Shown here: positions 1-7,865 of the stretch, piece after piece
How the letters are laid out: each line of letters starts with the position of its first letter
Position numbering within the stretch: the stretch's first letter is position 1
Assembly (NCBI GenBank): GCA_951812395.1
Contig: CATOSD010000001.1
Span: forward strand, 992,001 to 1,056,000
Source: an uncultured Dehalococcoidia bacterium
GTDB lineage: Bacteria; Chloroflexota; Dehalococcoidia; Lucifugimonadales; CATOSD01
Direction: 5' to 3'
DNA: 64,000 bases
Position numbers and translations under genes: made by a program
The notes under the pieces: generated by a model
Databases searched by the model: none
What the model saw: the letters and a program-made list of their open reading frames with translations, nothing else
Told to the model about the DNA's origin: nothing

Positions 1-132
1 GGGTGTAAGTGGCATGTCGTGGTACCTCTCGTGTGGGTTCGGACTTGAGTCCTGCGGATGTGCGGCGAGAGCGCGCCGCCGCAAAGAGTATGCCACATCG
101 AAGGCGGCCTGTGCCACAGGAGAGAGGGCGGA

Positions 133-429
133 CTACCCGGAGGGCGGCTCCGGGGCCTCGCTCATGCGCTGGATGTCGCGGCCAAGGAAGCGGTTGGGGT
201 CGGCCTCGGCGGTGCTGGCCGCCGCGGCGTCGACCATCTTGTCGTAGCGGGGGTCGAGCTCCCCCAGCCGCGTGGACAGCGACTTGTGGAAGGCGACGGA
301 CGATATGACGCGCGTGGTGTCGCCGTCGCCGCAGTGCTCGCAGTGGATGGACTCCGGCGGCGAGAAGTTGCGCCACAGCTTGCTGGACTTGTGCTGGCAG
401 CTCCGGCATCGGTACTCGTAGATGGGCAT
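133..429 (-). CDS. FmdB-family zinc-ribbon protein
   Basis: Small 98-residue protein beginning MPIYEYRC, the hallmark N-terminus of the FmdB putative regulatory family. Two CxxC pairs (C8/C11 and C30/C33) form a predicted zinc ribbon. The acidic, Ala/Pro-rich C-terminal half is variable in this family. The frame stays open upstream of residue 1 but that part has no family resemblance, so the ATG at 429 is chosen. It is the last gene of the minus-strand operon that starts with the diiron-like proteins, 62 nt after the preceding gene. Function is unknown in detail; FmdB proteins are usually called regulators without biochemical proof. Confidence 0.85.
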   Translation of the reverse strand: MPIYEYRCRSCQHKSSKLWRNFSPPESIHCEHCGDGDTTRVISSVAFHKSLSTRLGELDPRYDKMVDAAAASTAEADPNRFLGRDIQRMSEAPEPPSG

Positions 430-491
430 GTCGACTTCCTTGGTGGGATGTTCCGCCCGCGACTTGTCACGAGGCGGCTGGGCGGAACGCT

Positions 492-941
492 TTACGCCTG
501 CACTCCCGGAATTGGGAAGGTGGTCTCGACTTCCGCGGCGGCGTCGAAGAAGGCCTGCAGCGTGAGGTGGTAGCGCAAAAAGCCGTTGCGCCTGTACTCG
601 TCCGACGACCTGGCTATGCCGCCGGGCAGGGCGAGGTCGAGCCGGTTGAGGCTGTGCTCGGCGTCGGCGCGACCATTGTCGCGGATGCAGCGAACAAGCC
701 CGGTCCAATTGTCGAGCGGCATGTCGAGGTAGAAGTCCGCGTACATGAGCGAATCAGCCTCGATGCGCTCTACGGCGGTGCATTCGAATCCCTCGAAGCT
801 GAGCAGGTAGGCGCAGTCCCCCACCTTCGCGCCCACGCTGGCGTTGCAGGAGCCGAGCCGGCGCAGCACGCCGCCGGCGTTGGCGGCGATGCGAACGTCC
901 TCGAACCACTCAAGCGAAGGAAATGCCGACACCTGCGTCAC
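492..941 (-). CDS. Small conserved protein, paralogue A (possibly SCP2-like)
   Basis: 149-residue protein starting with a GTG that overlaps the stop of the upstream gene (GTGA at 938-941). It aligns along its whole length with its neighbour at 938-1375: shared FPSxEWF near the N-terminus, VGxKxGD, FEGFEC, DFYLDxP, NRLDL/NTLDL and a C-terminal RY..xxQxFFDA..xET block. The alternating hydrophobic pattern and length resemble SCP2-type lipid-binding folds, but that is only a guess. Co-transcription with the diiron-like proteins suggests a partner or substrate-handling role for that enzyme. Confidence 0.72.
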   Translation of the reverse strand: MTQVSAFPSLEWFEDVRIAANAGGVLRRLGSCNASVGAKVGDCAYLLSFEGFECTAVERIEADSLMYADFYLDMPLDNWTGLVRCIRDNGRADAEHSLNRLDLALPGGIARSSDEYRRNGFLRYHLTLQAFFDAAAEVETTFPIPGVQA

Positions 942-1375
942 TCCCCCGCCGTGGTCTCTATCCTGGCGCTGGCATCGAAGAAGAACTGGAAGGTCTGGTT
1001 GTATCTGAAGAACAGGTCCTGCCTGTACTGGTCGCCGGTAGCGGAGTGGGCGAGGCCGTCCTCGAGCGTCAGGTCCAGCGTGTTCAGCGTATGTTCGAAG
1101 TCGGCGGCGCCGTTCTGGCCGATGTTGGCGACCATATCCCGCCAAGCCTCCGGGCTCAGGTCGAGGTAGAAGTCCGTCTCCTCAAGCTGGGACTCGCCTA
1201 TCTCGCTGGCGCCGGAGCACTCGAACCCCTCGAACACGAGCTTGAAGAGCCGATCCCCGAACTTGATGCCCACCAGCGCGTCGCAGATTCCTCCGCCGGC
1301 GCCACGGTAGGCGTCGTCGGAGTTGTAGACCTCGCGCACCGCGTCGAACCACTCCACGGAAGGGAACACCGGCAC
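938..1375 (-). CDS. Small conserved protein, paralogue B (possibly SCP2-like)
   Basis: 145-residue paralogue of the next gene downstream. The GTG start at 1375 lies 2 nt after the stop of the diiron-like gene and the product begins VPVFPSVEWF. Conserved blocks are VGIKFGD, VFEGFEC, TDFYLDLSPEAW, NGAADFEHTLNTLDL and FFRYNQTFQFFFDASARIET. No signal peptide or membrane segment is seen. A steroid/lipid-carrier (SCP2-like) fold is my tentative suggestion from size and pattern. The tandem arrangement implies local duplication followed by clear divergence. Confidence 0.72.
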   Translation of the reverse strand: MPVFPSVEWFDAVREVYNSDDAYRGAGGGICDALVGIKFGDRLFKLVFEGFECSGASEIGESQLEETDFYLDLSPEAWRDMVANIGQNGAADFEHTLNTLDLTLEDGLAHSATGDQYRQDLFFRYNQTFQFFFDASARIETTAGE

Positions 1376-1377
1376 AG

Positions 1378-2445
1378 CTACGCCTCCAGGTACCGCGCCA
1401 GACCGGCGGGGAACGCCGGGCCGCGGTGTACGCCGAGCCAATCGAGGTGCGCCAGGTACTGCCGCACGTAGTCGCCCATCAGCCGGGTGTAACGCTCCGT
1501 GCCCACGCGGGCGCCTTCGATTCCCCCGCCCAGGATGATGGCCAGGGACTCCCTGAACGCCGGGTCCTCGAGCTCGCGTTCGAGCACGCGTTCGCCGATG
1601 TTGAGTAGACGCTGGAGGACGAGTTCCTTGTCCGGCTGGTGCGACAGCGCGTACCGCAGGTGCATCAGGCCGTAGGCTACGTGGCGGGCCTTGTCCTGCA
1701 TGCAGCGGGCGAAGATGACGCGCTCGGCGTCGTTGTGGGCGAACTGCTCGCCGTAGCGGTACACCGTCATTGTGAGGTCGCCGCGCAGCAGGTGCAGGAA
1801 CAGGACCGTCTCGGTCCAGCCGCCCCTGCTCTCCAGGATCATGCGGTTGACGTCGCCCTTGCTCTCCAGGCCCATGCCGCCGCCGTTGGAGAGCGCCCGC
1901 TTGCGGAACACCTCGCAGTGGCGCGCCGCGTCGAACATCTGGGTCGCGAGAAAGTTCTTGACCTCGTGGTAGCCGTAGGACATCTGGTGGAGCCAGCCAC
2001 CGATGGTCTCGAACTCCACGTTCGCCTGCTGGCTCAGCTCGGTCGAAAGCTGGCACATCGCCGCCTCCACGTCGCCGGGCAGCGGCTCGATGGTGTCCCA
2101 CGGGACGTCGGTCGCGGGCGCCCAGCGGCGTTGGATGGCCTCCTCGTACAGGTCGGCGGCGTTGTCGGCCCACAGCTCGTGCTTGTTGCGGATGCCGAAC
2201 CCGATGGGCGGCACGCCCGGCATGGGATAAGCGCCGCGCGGCATTCGCGTCTGGTCGTCCCAGTGATCGGGGATGTCGCCGTATACGCCGACGTTGAGCG
2301 AGCCCAGGGTCATGCCGGACTTGCCCGGACGCACCCGAACGCCCCACTCCAGGGTGCGGTTCATCCACTCCAGCGACGGCGCGGGGATCTCCGGCTCGGC
2401 GGCCGGCTCCTCGGCCACGGCGTCTTGGGTCTCTTGCTCAGTCAT
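1378..2445 (-). CDS. Diiron-carboxylate-fold protein lacking the usual ExxH ligands
   Basis: About 355 residues, paralogous to the product of 2479-3564 (shared LTLG..., YEEA.QR.W..ATD.PWDT, VFRKRA..NGGG, DxxRHVA.G.MH.RY). The fold is the ferritin-like/ribonucleotide-reductase-like four-helix bundle. The two positions that read ESRH in the paralogue read AARH and KARH here, so both ExxH glutamates are missing and a normal diiron site is unlikely. It may be a non-catalytic subunit pairing with the intact paralogue, as PaaC pairs with PaaA in phenylacetyl-CoA epoxidase. The ATG at 2445 is chosen because residues upstream come from repeat-like spacer sequence. Confidence 0.75.
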   Translation of the reverse strand: MTEQETQDAVAEEPAAEPEIPAPSLEWMNRTLEWGVRVRPGKSGMTLGSLNVGVYGDIPDHWDDQTRMPRGAYPMPGVPPIGFGIRNKHELWADNAADLYEEAIQRRWAPATDVPWDTIEPLPGDVEAAMCQLSTELSQQANVEFETIGGWLHQMSYGYHEVKNFLATQMFDAARHCEVFRKRALSNGGGMGLESKGDVNRMILESRGGWTETVLFLHLLRGDLTMTVYRYGEQFAHNDAERVIFARCMQDKARHVAYGLMHLRYALSHQPDKELVLQRLLNIGERVLERELEDPAFRESLAIILGGGIEGARVGTERYTRLMGDYVRQYLAHLDWLGVHRGPAFPAGLARYLEA

Positions 2446-2482
2446 GAGAACCAGCCACTGACCACCGGCCACTGACCACTAC
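2446..2482. repeat. GGTCAGTGG-type short spacer repeat
   Basis: The spacer between the two diiron-like genes consists of near-repeats of (C)AGTGG(T/C)CA(C)TGG on the minus strand. Similar text (GGTCAGTTAGTGGTCAGTAA) occurs at about 43580-43610. It looks like a low-complexity intergenic repeat rather than a regulatory site. Confidence 0.4.
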
Positions 2483-3564
2483 AAATACGCCATCATTTCG
2501 GCGTTGGCGCGCCCGTTGACGAAGCGTTCGCCGAATCCCGCGGAGCGTATGCGCTGGACGTACTCCTTCACCTGCCGTCGGCGTATGGCCATCAGCTTCT
2601 TGATGCCCTCGTCGTAGTTATTCTTGCCGCCGCCGAGCAGAATGGCCATCGCCTCGGTGGTAACCGAGTCTCCGCCGGCGGGGTTCTGGTTGCCCGCCAT
2701 CATGGCGCGCTCTCCCTCGTCCAGGTAGGTGTGCACCTCCTCGCGGCGGTCCGGCTCGGTCTCGGACAGGTAGCGCATGTGCATCACGCCGAAGGCCACG
2801 TGGCGGGACTCGTCCTGCGCGGCGAGGCGGTACATGCGCTTTTCGGCCTCGTTGTAGGCCATCAGCTCGCCCATGCGGAAGATGGTGAGCACGCCGCCCT
2901 CGCCGGATATGTGGAGCCGGGAGGACATTTCGGTGAAGTCGCGGGACAGGTCGATGTTGCCTACCACGCCGCTTGTGGTGATGGTGGGCCGTTGCATCAG
3001 GCCGCCGCCGTTGGCGAATGCGCGCTTGCGGAACACGTCCAGGTGTCGGGACTCGTCCATTATCTGAGTGATCAAAAACATGCGCGGCTCGAAGTAGTCC
3101 GGCGTGGTGTTGGCGACCCACCTGCCCGGAACGTCGGCGGCGACGAACTCGACCTCGGTGAGGAATGTGGCGAGCTGGCACTGGGCGCGCTCGATGTCGT
3201 CGGGCAGCGGCTTCACCGTGTCCCAGGGTATGTCCGTCGCCGAGCTCCACTGGCGCTGCAGCGCCTCCTCGTAGAGCATGGCGGCGTTGGTCAGCCAGAC
3301 GTCGGACTTGGTAGTTACGGAGTAGCCGCCGGTGCGGAATGCCCCCGATCGAGAGGCCGCGCCCCTCGGCTTGCCGGTCTGGTTATCGCTGCGATCGGGC
3401 GCGTCGCCATAGGAGCCGGCCTGGATGTCGCCCAGGGTCAGCCCCCGGCGGCCCGGTTCGACCTTGATGCCCCACTCGCCGCGCGTGTCCATCCAGCCCA
3501 GGTCCAGGTCGTTGTCGTCGGCGTATCCCTTTACGGCCTTCAGAGACTCGTTGTCGGTCGTCAT
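2479..3564 (-). CDS. Ferritin-like diiron oxygenase-type protein
   Basis: 361 residues, first gene of the operon, with a strong ribosome site (GGAGG, 8 nt before the ATG at 3564). Helical diiron signatures are visible: YEEALQRQW near residue 98, an acidic helix with E137/E139, and two identical DESRH motifs at 170-174 and 251-255, each giving an ExxH pair. This matches the R2-like/ferritin-like oxidase-oxygenase superfamily. The substrate is unknown. The linked paralogue that has lost ligands suggests a catalytic plus structural subunit pair. Alternatives within the superfamily are an N-oxygenase or a fatty-acid or aromatic hydroxylase. Confidence 0.8.
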   Translation of the reverse strand: MTTDNESLKAVKGYADDNDLDLGWMDTRGEWGIKVEPGRRGLTLGDIQAGSYGDAPDRSDNQTGKPRGAASRSGAFRTGGYSVTTKSDVWLTNAAMLYEEALQRQWSSATDIPWDTVKPLPDDIERAQCQLATFLTEVEFVAADVPGRWVANTTPDYFEPRMFLITQIMDESRHLDVFRKRAFANGGGLMQRPTITTSGVVGNIDLSRDFTEMSSRLHISGEGGVLTIFRMGELMAYNEAEKRMYRLAAQDESRHVAFGVMHMRYLSETEPDRREEVHTYLDEGERAMMAGNQNPAGGDSVTTEAMAILLGGGKNNYDEGIKKLMAIRRRQVKEYVQRIRSAGFGERFVNGRANAEMMAYL

Positions 3565-3875
3565 GGTGAGGCCTCCTGGCGATAGTACGATTCGCTGGTG
3601 AATCTATCTAAATCACAAGTGCCGCCGACTCGGCTGCCCTCTTTTGCAATATACAAGACGACGCCCACGTCCGCAAGCGAACGGGCCTCCGCAAGACACG
3701 GCCGGGTCTGTCCGATCCGAGTTGGCTTCCGGCATCGCCAACCCTCGAAGTGGGTACACGCGAGGCCTTGCAATCCATTGTGCCGGATCTGGTTCTGTGG
3801 TGGAGATTGGCTCTCAATCATGCATGCATTGCAATCGTGGTAACATCCTGCGCATCACAACGAGGAGGCTGGAAC
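3565..3875. other. Divergent intergenic region
   Basis: 311 nt between the minus-strand diiron operon and the plus-strand FitAB pair. It carries the ribosome site of the former (GGAGG near 3572) and that of the antitoxin (GAGGAGG, 3862-3868), and it is more AT-rich than its surroundings. Short open frames exist on both strands but show no family resemblance. It presumably holds two divergent promoters; I cannot place either precisely. Confidence 0.6.
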
Positions 3876-4121
3876 TTGGCCAGCATAACCGTGCGCAATC
3901 TGGACGACGGGCTAAAGCGTCGGCTACGCATCCGGGCAGCCGAGAACGGGCGCTCGATGGAGCAGGAGGCCCGGGACATCCTGCGGGCGGCCCTTGACGA
4001 AGACGCCGCGCCGGACAGGAATCTTGGCACAGCGATACATGAGCTGTTCAAACCATTCGGCGGAGTGGAATTGGAGACTCCCCCCAGGGAACCGATGCGC
4101 GATCCCCCGCGATTCAATTGA
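3876..4121 (+). CDS. FitA-like antitoxin (ribbon-helix-helix)
   Basis: 81-residue protein using a TTG start at 3876 preceded by GAGGAGG at 7 nt spacing. The N-terminus (ASITVRNLDDGLKRRLRIRA) is a typical FitA/StbC ribbon-helix-helix DNA-binding region, followed by the acidic tail expected to wrap the toxin. It directly precedes and nearly overlaps the PIN toxin gene. In this family the antitoxin binds the PIN domain and represses the operon. Regulation by autorepression is inferred from the family. Confidence 0.88.
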   Translation: MASITVRNLDDGLKRRLRIRAAENGRSMEQEARDILRAALDEDAAPDRNLGTAIHELFKPFGGVELETPPREPMRDPPRFN

Positions 4122-4132
4122 GGGCTGCGCTC

Positions 4133-4555
4133 ATGTTTGTCCTCGATACCAATGTAGTGTCCGAACTGATGAGAGAGCGTCCTACGCCGGAGGTCCTGGG
4201 ATGGATCGACGATCGGCTTACGAGTAGCTTGTTTGTGACCTCTGTGACTGAGGCGGAGATTCGAACCGGCATCGCCATCTTGCCTGAGGGAGAGCGGCGA
4301 CGTGGACTGGCTGCCGCCGCTGAGCGGCTCTTCGGCGTGTTCTTCGCTGAACGCATCCTACCGTTTGACAGTGATGCTGCCCGGACTTATGCAATGCTGG
4401 CTGCTGAGCGCAGGACTGCCGGACAACCTATTAGCCAATTCGACTGCCAGACCGCCGCCGTCGCTCGCTCCAATGGAGCCTCAATCGTGACGCGTGACGT
4501 GGACGGCTTCGAAGGTTGCGGACTTGATGTCATAAGTCCTTGGGCCCATGGATGA
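4133..4555 (+). CDS. FitB/VapC-type PIN-domain toxin
   Basis: 140-residue PIN-domain RNase. It starts MFVLDTNVVSE, giving the first catalytic Asp (D5) and Glu (E11). Later acidic residues are in the VTEAEIRTGI block and the DCQTAAVA segment, and the protein ends with the hydrophobic strand usual for the family. An upstream in-frame TTG at 4118 overlaps the antitoxin stop, but the ATG at 4133 matches the conserved PIN N-terminus. It forms a complete type II toxin-antitoxin pair with the preceding gene. All four expected acidic positions appear present, so it looks functional. Confidence 0.9.
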   Translation: MFVLDTNVVSELMRERPTPEVLGWIDDRLTSSLFVTSVTEAEIRTGIAILPEGERRRGLAAAAERLFGVFFAERILPFDSDAARTYAMLAAERRTAGQPISQFDCQTAAVARSNGASIVTRDVDGFEGCGLDVISPWAHG

Positions 4556-4632
4556 GCGCGAGGCCTCCTGGCGGAAGGTCAAATGGGGTCTGCTACAGCC
4601 CCCCCCGCCCGATAGCCGGGAGGTTCGATTTG

Positions 4633-4661
4633 TTGACCTGGACTCCCAAGCCAACTAAAAT
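4633..4661 (+). promoter_or_regulatory. Sigma-70-type promoter of the radical SAM/lgt operon
   Basis: TTGACC (4633-4638), exactly 17 nt of spacer, then TAAAAT (4656-4661). The predicted transcript would start near 4668, about 43 nt upstream of the ATG at 4711. It is the best promoter match I found in the window. Confidence 0.7.
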
Positions 4662-4710
4662 GCACGGACGCGACCCTTGACCGAACAGCGCATCTGATTG
4701 GAAAAGCACC

Positions 4711-6138
4711 ATGAGCCTCTCAAACAACAGGACCGAAGGCGGCGGCAAGAAACAGGACGCCGACTATGTCTTCTACGAGTTGACTCGAAGCGTCTGCCCC
4801 AAATGCCTGGAGCCCATCGACGCTCAGATTCTGGTTCGCGAAGGGCGCGTCGAAATGCGCAAGAGATGCCCGAAGCACGGCTGGTTCGAGGCGCTCATAA
4901 GCTCGGACGCCGAAATGTATCTCGGATCGCTGCGCTACAACAAGCCCGGCACGATGCCCCTGGGATACAGCACAGAAGTGGTGGACGGCTGCCCGAAAGA
5001 CTGCGGCCTGTGCCCTGAGCATAAGCAGCACACGTGCCTCGGCCTGATCGAGGTCAACAGCCACTGCAATCTCGACTGCCCGATCTGCTTTGCCGACGCC
5101 CAGCCGGGGTTCAGCCTGTCGATGGCGCAGGTCGAGAGGATGCTGGACAGGTTCGTCGAGCTGGAAGGCGAGCCGGAGGTCGTCCAGTTCAGCGGCGGCG
5201 AGCCCACTATCCACCCCGACATCCTGCCGATGCTGCGCATGGCGTTCGACAAGGGCATCCCGGTTGTAATGCTGAACACCAACGGCGTCCGCATTGCCCG
5301 GGACGACCGCTTCCTGGCAGGCTTGGCCGACATAGCGCCCACCATCTACCTCCAGTTCGACGGTTTCTCCACGCAAACTCACCAGGCCATCCGCGGAAAG
5401 GACCTGGTCGACGTAAAGCTGAAGGCGCTCGACCGATTGGCCAAGGCCGGCCTCGACGTCGTGCTGGTGCCTGCCATCGAAAAGGGTGTCAACCACCACG
5501 AAATAGGCGACATCGTGAGGTTCGGAATCGACCATCCCGCGGTACGCGGCATCGCGTTCCAGCCCGTCACTCATTCGGGCAGGTACATCCCGTTCAACCC
5601 CTTGGACAGGGAGACTCTCGCGGACGTAATCCACGGCATCGCCGAGCAGACACAGGGCATGTTCGTGGAGAGCGACTTTGTGCCGGTGCCCTGCTGTCAT
5701 CCCACCTGCCGCTCCGCCACCTACGCCTACGTCGAGAACGGCGAGGTGACTCCACTGCCCAGGGTGGTCGACGTGGACAAGTACCTCGACTACATCACCA
5801 ACCGAACGCTCCCCGAAATCCAGCCGGATATCCTGGAGGCGCTGGAAGGGCTGTGGTCGGCCTCGTCGGTGCCGGGGACGGCCGCCGCCGCCCGGAGGTT
5901 CGACTGCGCGGCGTGCAACCTGTCCTTTTCCAACGAGACAGCCTACCTGAAGAATCACGTCTTCATGATAGTCGTGCAGGGTTTCGCGGACGCCTACACG
6001 ATGGATCTGAAGGCGTTGATGAAGTGCTGCATAGGGGAACTGATCCCGGACGGGCGCGTCATCCCGTTCTGCGCCTACAATAGCGTGGGCTACCGCGAGC
6101 GGGTGCGGTCCGCCCTGATTGCGGGGAAAATGAAGTAG
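4711..6138 (+). CDS. Radical SAM protein of the Tes/MJ0619 type
   Basis: 475 residues. An N-terminal metal-binding module (C29, C32, C53) is followed by a Cys cluster (C94, C98, C101, C109). The radical SAM motif CxxxCxxC is at 119/123/126 (CNLDCPIC) with SGGEP at 161-165. Further Cys follow: C328/C329/C333, C399/C402, C439/C440 and C454. This multi-cluster layout is that of the MJ0619 family, which includes the archaeal tetraether lipid synthase Tes and methanopterin-related methylases. The reaction is probably radical C-C bond formation or methylation on an unactivated carbon. It is followed after 9 nt by an Lgt-like transferase, which suggests lipid or lipoprotein modification. The exact substrate cannot be read from sequence. 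Confidence 0.85.
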   Translation: MSLSNNRTEGGGKKQDADYVFYELTRSVCPKCLEPIDAQILVREGRVEMRKRCPKHGWFEALISSDAEMYLGSLRYNKPGTMPLGYSTEVVDGCPKDCGLCPEHKQHTCLGLIEVNSHCNLDCPICFADAQPGFSLSMAQVERMLDRFVELEGEPEVVQFSGGEPTIHPDILPMLRMAFDKGIPVVMLNTNGVRIARDDRFLAGLADIAPTIYLQFDGFSTQTHQAIRGKDLVDVKLKALDRLAKAGLDVVLVPAIEKGVNHHEIGDIVRFGIDHPAVRGIAFQPVTHSGRYIPFNPLDRETLADVIHGIAEQTQGMFVESDFVPVPCCHPTCRSATYAYVENGEVTPLPRVVDVDKYLDYITNRTLPEIQPDILEALEGLWSASSVPGTAAAARRFDCAACNLSFSNETAYLKNHVFMIVVQGFADAYTMDLKALMKCCIGELIPDGRVIPFCAYNSVGYRERVRSALIAGKMK

Positions 6139-6147
6139 AGAGCGAGT

Positions 6148-6921
6148 TTGGAACCCGTCGTATTCGACATAGGCCCCGTGCGGTTGCACGCCTACACGCT
6201 CTGCATCGTCGCCGCCGTCGTTCTGGGAGGCTGGCTCACCTACCGCGAGGCCCAACGGCGGATGCGCCTGAACGAGGATACCCTGGCCGTCGTCTCCATC
6301 GGGCTGCTCGGCGGCGTGCTCGGCGCCAAGCTCGGCATGCTGGTGTTCCTCGGGCCGGCGGAGTTCTGGCGGCTGCTGCCCACCATCCCGGCGCACGGGG
6401 CCACGCTGTGGGGCGCGCTGGTTGGGGGCACCCTCAGCGTCGTTGTCGCCGAACGCGCGCTCGGCGTCAGGACGTGTACCGGTGACCTCGTCGCGCCGTT
6501 CCTGCCGCTCGGACAGGCAATCGGCCGTCTCGGCAACTTTCTCGCCGCCGACGCCTACGGCACGCCCACATCCCTGCCGTGGGGCGTGTTCCAGGCGGGC
6601 GCGGTCCGCCATCCGGTGGCCCTGTACGAGATGGCGCTCGACCTCGTCCTGTTCGCCTTCCTGTGGAGGCGACGGCAGACCACGTACAGGGACGCCGACC
6701 TGTTCAGCATGTACGTCTTCGGTTACGCCCTCATCCGCTTCCCGCTGGAGTTCCTGCGGTACCAGCCCACCCCGCTCGACTTCCTCGGCCTCACGCTGGT
6801 GCAGTGGCTGTGCATAGCCGCCGTGTTGGCGTTTGGCGTGCGCGTGTACATGCAGCGCAAGGGAGTTTCGTGTGTCTGCGACCTGCTGCCCGGGTTCCGC
6901 CGTCGTGGGAGTGCGGCATGA
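6148..6921 (+). CDS. lgt: Prolipoprotein diacylglyceryl transferase (Lgt)-like
   Basis: 257 residues with a TTG start at 6148 behind a purine-rich site. It is a multi-pass membrane protein with Lgt landmarks: HG at 83-84 in a cytoplasmic/membrane loop, GRLGNF at 126-131, HPVALYE at 155-161 and the FGYALIRFPLEFLR segment near 191-204. Family role: moves diacylglycerol from phosphatidylglycerol to the lipobox cysteine of prelipoproteins. Here it is translationally linked to the Tes-like radical SAM gene and overlaps the next gene by ATGA. It could be the housekeeping Lgt or a dedicated paralogue acting with the radical SAM enzyme. The C-terminal CVC-containing tail is unusual. Confidence 0.88.
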   Translation: MEPVVFDIGPVRLHAYTLCIVAAVVLGGWLTYREAQRRMRLNEDTLAVVSIGLLGGVLGAKLGMLVFLGPAEFWRLLPTIPAHGATLWGALVGGTLSVVVAERALGVRTCTGDLVAPFLPLGQAIGRLGNFLAADAYGTPTSLPWGVFQAGAVRHPVALYEMALDLVLFAFLWRRRQTTYRDADLFSMYVFGYALIRFPLEFLRYQPTPLDFLGLTLVQWLCIAAVLAFGVRVYMQRKGVSCVCDLLPGFRRRGSAA

Positions 6922-7361
6922 GAGAGCGGCGACCTGTGTGCGGTGGCTGCAGGTCGGAGATCCCGGTCGATTGGATGGGGAGAAAATGTCCCAATTGTGG
7001 CCGTTCACTGGTAGGAAGCTCCGAAGGCGTAAGCGGATCATTTGTAAGAACCATGTTCACTGTCGTGCTTCTGTGGCTCGGCACACCGGCATTGGTTGCG
7101 ATTACATTTACGATTGCGGAGTTTCTAGGACTGTCCGGGAGGCAGGACCCCGAAAGCGGGGCCATGCCGGTAAACAACTTCCTATTAGGGACCTTATTGG
7201 GGACCCTCTTACTGTATGCGGTGTACTTCTTCGTCGGATTGATAGCGGGCTTGATAATGCTATTCACTAACAAGCGCATTGGAGCTGGCGTCTTGGCTGG
7301 GACTGGACTCGGTTCGCTGTCCGGATCCCTAACATGTCTGGCATTGGTTGGATCAGCCTGA
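6918..7361 (+). CDS. Zinc-ribbon membrane protein, copy 1 of 3
   Basis: 147 residues. The ATG overlaps the lgt stop (ATGA, 6918-6921), so it belongs to the radical SAM/lgt operon. The N-terminus holds a CxxC...CxxC zinc ribbon (C8/C11, CPNCGRSL) like those of zinc-ribbon proteins that follow the double-zinc pattern. A TM hairpin follows (FTVVLLWLGTPALVA), then a second pair of membrane helices rich in Gly and Leu. It is clearly related to the two following genes. No known function. Confidence 0.75.
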   Translation: MRERRPVCGGCRSEIPVDWMGRKCPNCGRSLVGSSEGVSGSFVRTMFTVVLLWLGTPALVAITFTIAEFLGLSGRQDPESGAMPVNNFLLGTLLGTLLLYAVYFFVGLIAGLIMLFTNKRIGAGVLAGTGLGSLSGSLTCLALVGSA

Positions 7362-7409
7362 TGAGGCGCCTTCCTCGTCGGCACCTCATCCAGGAACAGG
7401 TGATGCGCC

Positions 7410-7820
7410 ATGAGTGAGCGACGCCTGGTTTGCGGTGCTTGTGGGCTAGAGAACCCTGGGGACGCCCACCAGTGTGGGGCGTGCGGCAGCCGGATGCTTC
7501 GGCCCGCCCCGCCGCGCACAAGGCCTCCAGGCTTCGGCATGACGTTGCTTATCGTCGTGATGCTGTGGGTCGGCACGCCGATCGTCGTTGGGATTTGGCA
7601 ATCAATAGCGGTCGATCCGAGAGCCACGTACGGGCCGGACTTCGGCATGTTCGTGATTAGTGGATCACTGTACGGGCTGTACGGCATTGTCGGAGCATTT
7701 GCCGGTCTCATCTTGCTTTTCAAGAGTAAGTCTACGGGCGCGGGCCTCCTCACCGGAACGGCGGTTGGCTTGATCCTCGGCTTCCTGACGTGCAATGTAG
7801 TAGCAGGGGTTGTGGTGTAA
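7410..7820 (+). CDS. Zinc-ribbon membrane protein, copy 2 of 3
   Basis: 136 residues. N-terminal CGACG...CGACG zinc ribbon, then the conserved membrane segment (VVMLWVGTPIVVGI), the YGPDFGM linker and two C-terminal Gly-rich helices ending LGFLTCNVVAG. It shares strong similarity with copy 3 and weaker similarity with copy 1, so copies 2 and 3 are the more recent duplication. The spacing of about 45 nt on each side suggests one transcript with the upstream lgt operon. Unknown role. Confidence 0.72.
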   Translation: MSERRLVCGACGLENPGDAHQCGACGSRMLRPAPPRTRPPGFGMTLLIVVMLWVGTPIVVGIWQSIAVDPRATYGPDFGMFVISGSLYGLYGIVGAFAGLILLFKSKSTGAGLLTGTAVGLILGFLTCNVVAGVVV

Positions 7821-7865
7821 AACCGCCGTGCCTAGCCGCAGGGGTCGTGAACCGGGTGATACGCC

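Noticed and set aside
3561..3821. Small minus-strand gene upstream of the diiron operon
   Set aside because: Overlaps the likely promoter and ribosome site of the operon and has no recognisable features.
4720..7041. 773-codon minus-strand open frame opposite the radical SAM and lgt genes
   Set aside because: No family resemblance, antisense to two well-supported genes; a GC-rich shadow frame.
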